This document shows, piece after piece, positions 54,530 to 61,667 of a stretch of DNA of 64,000 nucleotides (within the stretch, counting starts at the first letter, position 1; each line of letters begins with the position of its first letter). The stretch is from Streptomyces sp. NBC_01264 (GTDB lineage: Bacteria; Actinomycetota; Actinomycetes; Streptomycetales; Streptomycetaceae). The position numbers and the translations under genes were made by a program. Under the pieces are notes generated by a model, which made no database searches, was not told where the DNA came from, and worked only from the letters and a program-made list of their open reading frames with translations. The DNA is taken from NCBI RefSeq assembly GCF_026340675.1, contig NZ_JAPEOX010000001.1, positions 2,418,001 through 2,482,000 on the forward strand, written 5' to 3'.

Positions 54530-55750
54530 ATGGACTTCGCATTCGACGCCCGTACCGAGGAACTCCGCGGACGGCTCCTCGCGTTCATGGACGAGTACGT
54601 CCACCCGGCGGAAGCCGTCGCCGCCGAGCAGCGCGCGCGGCTGGCCTCGCCCTGGGACACCCCGGCCGTGTTCGGTGAGCTGAAGGCCGAGGCGCGCCGC
54701 CAGGGGCTCTGGAACCTCTTCTTGCCGGACCGCGAGTACGGCGCCGGGCTGACCAACCTCCAGTACGCCCCGCTCGCCGAGATCACCGGCCGCAGCCCGC
54801 ACCTGGCGCCGACGGCGACGAACTGCGCCGCTCCGGACACCGGGAACATGGAGCTGCTCGCGCAGTTCGGGAACGAGGAGCAGAAGAAGCAGTGGCTGGA
54901 GCCGCTGCTGGCCGGGGAGATCCGGTCCGCGTTCGCGATGACCGAGCCGGAGGTGGCCTCCTCGGACGCCACGAACATCGAGACCCGCATCGAGCGTTCC
55001 GCGAGCGGCGACGAGTACGTGATCACGGGCCGCAAGTGGTTCATCTCCGGAGCCATGAACCCGGACTGCAAGATCTTCATCATCATGGGCAAGACCGACC
55101 CCGGGGGCGCCGACCCGCGCCGCCAGCAGTCCATGGTCCTGGTCCCCCGGGACACCCCGGGGGTCGAGATCCGGCGCGCGATGACGGTGTACGGGTACGA
55201 GGACCACGACCACGGCGGTCATGCCGAGGTGGTCTTCGACGGGGCCCGGGTGCCGGCGGGGAACCTGATCGGCGAGGAGGGCGGCGGCTTCGCCATCGCC
55301 CAGGCCCGCCTCGGGCCGGGGCGGATCCACCACTGCATGCGGCTCATCGGGATGGCGGAGCTGGCCATCGAGCTGATGTGCCGGCGTGCGGTGGGCCGTA
55401 CCGCCTTCGGCAAGGAGCTGGCCGCGCAGGGCGTCGTACAGAACTGGATCGCGGACGCCCGGGTCACTGTGGAGCAGCTGCGGCTGCTGGTGCTGAAGAC
55501 GGCCTGGCTGATGGACACGGCCGGCAACCGGGGTGCGCACACCGAGATCCAGGCCATCAAGATCGCGACCCCGCGGGCGGTGGTGCGGATCCTGGACGAC
55601 GCGGTGCAGCTGCACGGCGCCGGCGGGGTGAGCCAGGACTTCCCGCTGGCCGAGCTGTGGGCGGCGGCGCGGACGCTGCGGCTGGCGGACGGGCCGGACG
55701 AGGTGCACCAGCGCTCGCTGGCGCACCGAGAGCTCAAGCGCTACCGCTGA
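54530..55750 (+). CDS. Acyl-CoA dehydrogenase of the ACAD10/11 (LvaC-like) group
   Basis: A 406-residue flavin enzyme with a complete acyl-CoA dehydrogenase fold. FAD/substrate segments include AMTEPEVASSDATNIET and WFISGAMNPDCKIFI. The C-terminus has ARTLRLADGPDEVH (380-393), which replaces the classical YEGTxEI box and marks the ACAD10/11 group. In the lva pathway such an enzyme eliminates the phosphate added by the partner kinase to give an enoyl-CoA. It lies 10 bp after that kinase gene, so a joint reaction is likely. Confidence 0.9.
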   Translation: MDFAFDARTEELRGRLLAFMDEYVHPAEAVAAEQRARLASPWDTPAVFGELKAEARRQGLWNLFLPDREYGAGLTNLQYAPLAEITGRSPHLAPTATNCAAPDTGNMELLAQFGNEEQKKQWLEPLLAGEIRSAFAMTEPEVASSDATNIETRIERSASGDEYVITGRKWFISGAMNPDCKIFIIMGKTDPGGADPRRQQSMVLVPRDTPGVEIRRAMTVYGYEDHDHGGHAEVVFDGARVPAGNLIGEEGGGFAIAQARLGPGRIHHCMRLIGMAELAIELMCRRAVGRTAFGKELAAQGVVQNWIADARVTVEQLRLLVLKTAWLMDTAGNRGAHTEIQAIKIATPRAVVRILDDAVQLHGAGGVSQDFPLAELWAAARTLRLADGPDEVHQRSLAHRELKRYR

Positions 55751-55923
55751 CATGGTGGGCGGGGGGTGCGGGACCCCGCCGCCGGCCCATCGGGCCGCGC
55801 GCGGGGCCCGCGGCGGCCCGGTCGGGTGGCCGGCGGGCCTGCGGCCGGGTCGCTTCGCGCTGACAAAGGGGGTCCCGTCGGCCGGGCCCCCGAGGGCCCT
55901 TCGGCCCGTACAGAACGGCCCGA

Positions 55924-55939
55924 AGTGGTCCAGACCAGC
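55924..55939 (+). promoter_or_regulatory. DasR-like (dre) site before the acetate permease gene
   Basis: AGTGGTCCAGACCAGC has perfect TGGTC/GACCA arms around CA and fits the dre consensus ACTGGTCTAGACCACT at most positions. It lies 48 bp before the start codon. Other GntR/HutC regulators bind similar sites. Confidence 0.5.
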
Positions 55940-55987
55940 CCGAGATGTCCGATATCTTGGAGTGTCCCCCACTGAAAGTGTCCCGTC

Positions 55988-56614
55988 ATGCCCAGCACCA
56001 CCCTGGCCGCCCCCGCCACCGCACAGCAGGCCACGGCCACCCCCGCCGCCGCGCCGCAGGCCATGGCCAACCCCGGGCCGCTCGGCCTGGCTGCCTTCGC
56101 CCTCACCACCTTCGTGCTCAGCCTCTTCAACTCGGGGCTGATCTCGAACATGGCGCTCAGCGCCGTCGTGCTGCCGCTGGCTCTGTTCTACGGCGGCCTC
56201 GCGCAGTTCGTCGCGGGCATCCTGGAGTTCCGCCGGGGCAACACCTTCGGGACCACGGCGTTCGTCTCGTACGGCGCGTTCTGGATGTCCTTCGCCGGCT
56301 ACGTGAAGTTCGTCGTCCCCACGCTGCCGGCCGACCAGGCGCACGTGGCGACCGGCTGGTTCCTCGTGGCCTGGTTCATCTTCACCGCGTACATGTCGAT
56401 CGCCGCCATGAAGCTGGACGTCGCGCACCGCGTGCTGTTCGCCTCGCTGGCGCTGACCTTCCTGTTCCTCGCCCTCGGCGACCTGGCGCAGAGCACGGCG
56501 CTGACCCACACCGGCGGCTTCCTCGGCCTCTTCACCGCGGGCGTCGCCTGGTACATCTCCTTCGCGGTGGTCGCCAAGGAGACCTGGGGCCGCGAGGTCG
56601 CACCGCTCGGCTAG
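55988..56614 (+). CDS. Acetate uptake transporter (GPR1/FUN34/SatP family)
   Basis: A 208-residue six-helix membrane protein of the AceTr family. It has the N-terminal signature NPGPLGLAAFALTTFVLSLF and the conserved GGLAQFVAGILEFRRGNTFG. It carries acetate or succinate, probably with protons. Its stop codon shares the palindrome CTAG with the stop of the convergent MerR gene. A DasR-like site precedes it. Position beside an ACAD10/11-type pair parallels the acetate permease of lva operons. Confidence 0.92.
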   Translation: MPSTTLAAPATAQQATATPAAAPQAMANPGPLGLAAFALTTFVLSLFNSGLISNMALSAVVLPLALFYGGLAQFVAGILEFRRGNTFGTTAFVSYGAFWMSFAGYVKFVVPTLPADQAHVATGWFLVAWFIFTAYMSIAAMKLDVAHRVLFASLALTFLFLALGDLAQSTALTHTGGFLGLFTAGVAWYISFAVVAKETWGREVAPLG

Positions 56615-57009
56615 GAACTCTCCACGGCCATGGGCCCGCCGGCGGTCGCGGTACGGCCCGCCGCGGCCTCGATGACCTCATCCAGCACTTCACGGGACCG
56701 GAGCAGATCGGCGATCAGCCGGTCGATCCGGTCCCGTTCCGTTTGCAGCTCGGCGACGAGCGCGGGCGTGGCCCGTACGTTCGGCCCGCCGTCCGCGTCG
56801 CGCATGCAGGGCAGGATCTGCCCGATCTTCGCGCTGTGCAGTCCGGCCGCGTAGAGCTCCTGGATCCGGATGACCCGGTCCACCGCCCGCTCCGTGTACG
56901 CGCGGTGGCCGCCGGGCGTCCGGTCGGAGACCAGCAGTCCCTGGGTCTCGTAGTACCGCAGCGAACGCTCGCTGACCCCGGTGCGCGCCGCCAACTCCCC
57001 GATCCGCAT
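56611..57009 (-). CDS. MerR-family transcriptional regulator
   Basis: A 132-residue activator/repressor. The winged helix-turn-helix is MRIGELAARTGVSERSLRYY (1-20), followed by ETQGLL and GGHRAYTE, then a coiled-coil dimer helix. There is a single Cys in LPCMRDADGG, so classical metal chelation by several cysteines is not evident. The ATG at 57009 has GGAG 5 nt upstream. It is divergent from the old-yellow-enzyme gene, with a textbook MerR-type promoter between. Confidence 0.92.
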   Translation of the reverse strand: MRIGELAARTGVSERSLRYYETQGLLVSDRTPGGHRAYTERAVDRVIRIQELYAAGLHSAKIGQILPCMRDADGGPNVRATPALVAELQTERDRIDRLIADLLRSREVLDEVIEAAAGRTATAGGPMAVESS

Positions 57010-57066
57010 GTGCACTCCGTCCCGTGTCCGCGCCCCGTGTCCGCGCCCCGCGCCCCGCGCCCCGAC

Positions 57067-57098
57067 TTGAATCTGACATCGACGTCAGGTTTTACGGT
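57067..57098 (+). promoter_or_regulatory. MerR-type promoter/operator of the flavin oxidoreductase gene
   Basis: TTGAAT (-35, 57067-57072) and TACGGT (-10, 57093-57098) are 20 bp apart, longer than the normal 17 bp. The spacer holds the dyad CTGACATCGACGTCAG (57073-57088, 14 of 16 symmetric). This is the layout that MerR regulators twist to activate. The start codon is 6 nt after the -10. Confidence 0.75.
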
Positions 57099-57104
57099 AC
57101 CGGC

Positions 57105-58283
57105 ATGACGCAGACACAGCAGGTCCCCACCGCATCCCGGCTCTTCGAATCCGCCCGCCTCGGCGGCCTGGAGCTCCCCAGCCGCCTGGTCATGGCGCCG
57201 CTGACCCGCCATCGGGCCGGGGCCGACGGAGTCCCCGGGGCCCTCATGGCCACCTACTACGCCCAGCGCGCCTCGGCCGGTCTGATCATCGCCGAGGGCA
57301 CCACGCCCAGCGCCGTGGGGCAGGCCTACCCGAACATCCCCGGCATCCACTCCGCGGAGCAGATCGCCGGCTGGCGCCGGGTGACCGACGCGGTGCGGGC
57401 GGGAGCCCCCGGACCGGGCGGCGGCGCGGCGATGTTCCTCCAGCTCGAACACGGCGGCCGGATCGGCCACCCCGACACGAGCGGTCACGTACCGCTCGCG
57501 CCCTCCGCCGTAACGCTTCCCGAGCCGCTGCACACGCCCGGCGGGCTGCGGAACGCCGCCACTCCGCGCGCCATGACGGCCGGGGACATCCGCGCCACCG
57601 TCGCCGACTTCGCGACCGCGGCCCGCAATGCCGTGCAGGCCGGGTTCGCGGGGGTGGAGGTGCACGCCGCCAACGGCTTCCTGCCCCACCAGTTCCTGGC
57701 GCGGGGCACCAACCTGCGGACCGACGAGTGGGGCGGACCGGTGGAGAACCGGATCCGGTTCACCGTGGAGGTGGTCCGGGCCGTCGCCGGGGCCGTGGGC
57801 CGGGAGCGGGTCGGCGTACGGATCTCGCCCGGAGTGGGCGTCAACGGCATCGAGGAGGGCGACACCGGGGAGATCTACCCGGCGCTGCTGGCGGCCCTGG
57901 CGGAGATCGACCCGGTCTATCTCCACATCCTCTACGCCGACCAGGAGCGCTCCCGCTTCCAGGAGCACCGCAAGGCCTGGCCGGGCACGCTGATGGCCAA
58001 CCAGCTGCTCTCCCGGGAGCAGTTCGAGGCCGACGGCGGCAAGGCCGTCGCCGAACGCCTCCTGGCCGAGGGCGCCGACCTGGTCTCGCTGGGCCGGGGC
58101 TTCCTCGCCAACCCCGACTTCGTGGAGCGGCTGCGCACCGGCGCCCCGCTCAACGGGCTCCGGCCGGAGCTCATGATGCACGTGTCCGGGCCGGAGGGGT
58201 ACACCGACTACCCCGTGCTCGCTAGGGGCGCAGCGCCCGCATCAGCAGGTCCGCGAGGTGGTCGGCTACCTGCTGCGGCGTGA
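57105..58283 (+). CDS. NADH:flavin oxidoreductase, old yellow enzyme family
   Basis: A 392-residue FMN TIM-barrel ene-reductase that reduces activated C=C bonds of enals, enones or nitro compounds. Motifs: LVMAPLTRHRAG, LQLEHGGRIGHP, EVHAANGFLPHQFL and FLANPDFVERLR. Homologues usually end soon after GYTDYP; here about 25 further residues (Ala/Gly/Pro-rich) extend into the 3' end of the convergent TetR gene, a 62-bp overlap, so the original stop may have been lost. Expression is probably controlled by the divergent MerR gene. Confidence 0.9.
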   Translation: MTQTQQVPTASRLFESARLGGLELPSRLVMAPLTRHRAGADGVPGALMATYYAQRASAGLIIAEGTTPSAVGQAYPNIPGIHSAEQIAGWRRVTDAVRAGAPGPGGGAAMFLQLEHGGRIGHPDTSGHVPLAPSAVTLPEPLHTPGGLRNAATPRAMTAGDIRATVADFATAARNAVQAGFAGVEVHAANGFLPHQFLARGTNLRTDEWGGPVENRIRFTVEVVRAVAGAVGRERVGVRISPGVGVNGIEEGDTGEIYPALLAALAEIDPVYLHILYADQERSRFQEHRKAWPGTLMANQLLSREQFEADGGKAVAERLLAEGADLVSLGRGFLANPDFVERLRTGAPLNGLRPELMMHVSGPEGYTDYPVLARGAAPASAGPRGGRLPAAA

Positions 58284-58830
58284 GCGGGCCGTCCTCGCGG
58301 TACCAGGTCGACAGGTGGTGGACGGAGCCGAAGTGGTAGTCCACCACCAGGTCGGCCGGGGTGGCGTCGGAGAAGACCCCGGCGGCCTGCCCCTCCTCGA
58401 CCAGGGCGCGGAAGCGCTCGTGGTAGCGGCGGCGCTCGGAGCGGACCTGCTTGAACTTCTCCGGGCTCAGCTGGTGCATGGAGCGGAAGAAGATCGCCGC
58501 GTCGTCCAGGTTCTCGATCGTGGTGACCACCACGTCGGCGGCGGCGGCGCGCAGCCGCTCCTCCACCGGGGCGTCGGAACCGGCCACCGCGTCGAGCCGC
58601 TGCTGCTGGAGCCGCAGCATGCGCGCGTACACCTCGTGGAGCAGGTCGTCCTTGGACCCGAAGTAGTGGTAGAGCGCGCCCTTGGTGACCCCGGCCGCCT
58701 CGACGATCTCCTGGACCGAGGTGCGGTCGTAGCCGCGTTCGGCGAACAGCCTGGTCGCGACGGCGAGCAGCCGGCGCGGTACCGGGGCCTCGTGCGCCCC
58801 GACGGTCTCCGTCGTGGTCTTGGCGGCCAT
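58222..58830 (-). CDS. TetR-family regulator
   Basis: A 202-residue repressor. The N-terminal helix-turn-helix (LFAERGYDRTSVQEIVEAAG, then VTKGALYHYFGSKDDLL) is followed by an acyl-CoA-type ligand domain. It is the third gene of the SDR, acyl-CoA synthetase, TetR operon and has GGGAGG before its ATG. It probably senses a CoA thioester and controls this operon and, by shared operator, the kinase/dehydrogenase pair (inference). Confidence 0.92.
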   Translation of the reverse strand: MAAKTTTETVGAHEAPVPRRLLAVATRLFAERGYDRTSVQEIVEAAGVTKGALYHYFGSKDDLLHEVYARMLRLQQQRLDAVAGSDAPVEERLRAAAADVVVTTIENLDDAAIFFRSMHQLSPEKFKQVRSERRRYHERFRALVEEGQAAGVFSDATPADLVVDYHFGSVHHLSTWYREDGPLTPQQVADHLADLLMRALRP

Positions 58831-58893
58831 GGCTGTCGCCTCCCTTTCGTGGTCCTCGCGTGTGCGGGCGGTACGGACGCGGTCCGGCTGTTT

Positions 58894-60783
58894 TCAGCCG
58901 TGGTCGCGTTCCCGTAGTTCCCGTCGCAGGATCTTGCCACTGGTCGTCTTCGGAAGGACAGGCAGGATCTCCACCCGGCGCGGGTATTTGTACGCGGCGA
59001 GGCGCTCGGCGCAGTACGCGGACAGCTCCGCCGGGTCGGTTTCGGCCCCGGGGCGCAGGCTGACGTAAGCCTTCACGCTCTCCCCGCGGTAGGGGTCCGG
59101 GATGCCGACGACGGCCGCCTCGCGCACGGCGGGGTGGGTGTAGAGCACGTCCTCCACCTCGCGCGGCCAGACCTTGAAACCGGAGGCGTTGATCATGTCC
59201 TTCTTGCGGTCGACCACGTAGAGCCAGCCCTCGGGATCCATGAACCCGACGTCTCCGGTGCGCAGTTCGCCGTCCGGGAAGGCCTTGGCGGTGTCGGCGG
59301 GCAGGCCCCAGTAGCCGGGGACGACCTGGGGGCCGCGGACGGCGATCTCGCCGGTCTCCCCGAAGGGGACCTCGGCGCCGCTCTCGTCGAGGATCCGTAC
59401 GAGGGTGTCGGCGCCGGGCACGCCCACGGAGAGGGTGCCCGAGGCGGGGTCCACGGGGGCTTCGAGGTGGACGGGCACGGAGGCGCAGGGGGCGGTGCAC
59501 TCGGTGAGGCCGTAGCCGTTGCGCAGGTAGAAGCCGTAGGCGGCGCGCAGGCGTTCGACCAGGGCGGGCGGCAGCGGGGCGCCGCCGGAGGAGACCACCC
59601 GGAACGAGGCGAAGTGGTCCGGGGTGGCCCCGGGGTGGGCGGCGAGCGCCATGAAGGCGGTGGCCGGGCCCACGGTGTAGGCGGGGCGGTGCTCGAGGAA
59701 GGCGTCGAGGACGGCGCCGGCCTCGAAGCGGTGGGCGAGGATCAGTGTGCCGGCGTTGGTGAAGCAGGCGGCGAGTTCGCACACCATGCCGGTGATGTGG
59801 AAGAGCGGGGCGAGCGCGAAATAGCCGGACCCCTCGGGGAGGGGGTGCCCGGTCACCTGGCGGACGGCGTTGTGGGTGAGCGCGCCGTGCGGGTTCATGG
59901 CGCCCTTGGGGGTGCCGCTGGTGCCGGAGGTGTAGCTGATGAGGGCGGTGTCGGTGGCCGTGAGCTGGGGGTCGGGCGGCGCGGGGTGGCCCTGGCGGGC
60001 CACGGTGAGGAGGTCGGCGGGGGCTGCCCCGTTGGGGCCCGGCGCCTCGTCGGCGGGGGCTGCCCCGTCGGGACCGGGTGCCTCGTCGGAGGGGGCTGCC
60101 CCGTCGGGCCCCGGTGCCTCGTCGGCGGTTCCGGCCTCGTCGGTGGGGGGCTCCGTGCGGCGGAAGCCGGTGGGGGCGCTGTCGGGCGCGGGGAAGACCC
60201 GGGGGTCGTTGCGGGTCTGGAAGTCCGTGTCGTGCGCCGTCAGGGCGACCCGTACGCCCGTCCCCCGTACCGTCTCGCCCAGGTACGCCTCCCAGGCGCG
60301 GGCCTCGCAGACCAGGGCGGTGGCCCCGGAGTCGCGCAGGACGTGGCCGACCTCGCCGGACTTGTACATGGGGTTGAGCGGGACCACGACCGCCCCGGCC
60401 TTCCAGGCGGCCAGGACGGCGAGCACGAAGTGTGGGGTGTTCTGGAGCATGACGGCGACCCGGTCCCCGCGGCGGATGCCGCGGGCGGCGAGGTGTCCGG
60501 CGAGGGAGCCGGAGAGTGCGTCGGCCTCGGCGTAGGTGAGGCGGCCGTCGAAGTAGGCGAGCGCGGTGTGGCCGGGGGCGCGGGCGACGGCGGCGCTGAA
60601 GGCGTGCAGCACGCTGGGCGGGGGCGCGATCGGGGCCCGCTGGACCGGGCTGAGCAGACCGAGCCAGGGCTTGGCGGCGTAGCGGGAGGGCGGGGCGGGG
60701 ACCGCCGGGGCCGAGGCGGAGGCCGCCGGGGCCGGGGCGGATGGGGCCGGCGGCGGGGCGGGGAGCGGGGTGTCTGCGGTCAC
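58894..60783 (-). CDS. Acyl-CoA synthetase (AMP-forming)
   Basis: A 629-residue ligase that activates a carboxylic acid to its CoA thioester. The P-loop is SYTSGTSGTPKGAM, followed by YGLTE, TGDVGFMDPEGWLYVVDRKK and the C-terminal lysine in LPKTTSGKILRREL. The N-terminus has about 45 Pro/Ala residues, and a region of three 14-residue repeats (APGPDGAAPSDE type) is inserted about 240 residues in, before the P-loop. The GTG start overlaps the SDR stop as GTGA. TetR follows 63 bp later. Confidence 0.92.
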   Translation of the reverse strand: MTADTPLPAPPPAPSAPAPAASASAPAVPAPPSRYAAKPWLGLLSPVQRAPIAPPPSVLHAFSAAVARAPGHTALAYFDGRLTYAEADALSGSLAGHLAARGIRRGDRVAVMLQNTPHFVLAVLAAWKAGAVVVPLNPMYKSGEVGHVLRDSGATALVCEARAWEAYLGETVRGTGVRVALTAHDTDFQTRNDPRVFPAPDSAPTGFRRTEPPTDEAGTADEAPGPDGAAPSDEAPGPDGAAPADEAPGPNGAAPADLLTVARQGHPAPPDPQLTATDTALISYTSGTSGTPKGAMNPHGALTHNAVRQVTGHPLPEGSGYFALAPLFHITGMVCELAACFTNAGTLILAHRFEAGAVLDAFLEHRPAYTVGPATAFMALAAHPGATPDHFASFRVVSSGGAPLPPALVERLRAAYGFYLRNGYGLTECTAPCASVPVHLEAPVDPASGTLSVGVPGADTLVRILDESGAEVPFGETGEIAVRGPQVVPGYWGLPADTAKAFPDGELRTGDVGFMDPEGWLYVVDRKKDMINASGFKVWPREVEDVLYTHPAVREAAVVGIPDPYRGESVKAYVSLRPGAETDPAELSAYCAERLAAYKYPRRVEILPVLPKTTSGKILRRELRERDHG

Positions 60784-61544
60784 CGGGTCTCCCACTTGCG
60801 CTGGAGGTGGTTCATGCCGCTCAGCCAGCGGTCCGGGTCGGTGGCCCGGGCCGCGGAGAAGTCCGCGACCTCGGGGTGCGGGAGGATCAAGAACCGGCCC
60901 TTCTCCATGCCGTCGAACAGTGCGTCCGCGACCGCTTCCGGCTCGATCGCGGTGGGCGCGAGGACCAGCTCGCCCGCCGATCCGGCCGCGGTGAGCATGT
61001 CGGTCCGGACCCCCTGCGGGCAGATGGCGTGGACCTGGAGTCCGCGGTGGCGGTAGGTCAGCGAGAGCCATTCCGCGAAGGCGAGCGCGCCGTGCTTGGT
61101 GACACTGTACGGGGCAGCTCCGATCATGGTCAGCAGACCGGCGGCCGAGACGGTGGACACGAACCGGCCGCTGCCGCGCTCCAGCCAGTCGGGCAGCAGC
61201 AGCCGGGCGGCGCGGACGTGGGCCATGACGTTGACGTCCCAGGCCGCCTCCCAGACGGCCTCGTCGGCGAAGGCGTCGCCGCCGGAGGCGAGGCCCGCGT
61301 TGGCGCAGTAGACGTCGACGCTGCCGCCGAGCGCCTCGCGGGCCTGCGCGACCACGGCCGAGGCGTCGCCGGGCACCGCGACGGCGCGGGCGCCGATCGC
61401 CTCGGCGACCGAGGCGGCCTTGGCGGGGTCGAGGTCGTTGACCGCCACGGTCGCCCCCTCGGCGGCGAAGCGGTGGGCGAGGGCGGCGCCGATGCCGCCG
61501 CCCGCGCCGGTGACGACGACTCGCTGGTCCTGGAACGCGTTCAC
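60780..61544 (-). CDS. Short-chain dehydrogenase/reductase
   Basis: A 254-residue NAD(P)-dependent oxidoreductase of the classical SDR fold. It has cofactor motif TGAGGGIG (12-19), NAG at 82-84, catalytic Ser133, Tyr146 and Lys150 (YSVTK). The GTG at 61544 has AAGGG upstream. It heads the SDR, synthetase, TetR operon, with the candidate operator 70 bp upstream. A 3-hydroxyacyl or 4-hydroxyacyl substrate would fit the neighbourhood but is not shown by sequence. Confidence 0.92.
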   Translation of the reverse strand: MNAFQDQRVVVTGAGGGIGAALAHRFAAEGATVAVNDLDPAKAASVAEAIGARAVAVPGDASAVVAQAREALGGSVDVYCANAGLASGGDAFADEAVWEAAWDVNVMAHVRAARLLLPDWLERGSGRFVSTVSAAGLLTMIGAAPYSVTKHGALAFAEWLSLTYRHRGLQVHAICPQGVRTDMLTAAGSAGELVLAPTAIEPEAVADALFDGMEKGRFLILPHPEVADFSAARATDPDRWLSGMNHLQRKWETR

Positions 61545-61614
61545 GGGTCCGCCCTTCGTGGGGTGGTGCCTTGGCGTCCGCACGGTGTGCCGCCGCCTGC
61601 CGGGTTACGGGCAG

Positions 61615-61632
61615 ACTAACCAGTCGGTATGT
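61615..61632. promoter_or_regulatory. Candidate TetR operator before the SDR operon and namZ
   Basis: ACTAACCAGTCGGTATGT is an 18-bp imperfect dyad between divergent genes. Twelve bases match the 53376 site in reverse orientation. TAACCAGTC also occurs at 48763-48771 between the FAD dehydrogenase and Nudix genes. Confidence 0.6.
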
Positions 61633-61667
61633 CCCGGTGGAAGGGTGCGGAGCCCTACTTTGGCGCG

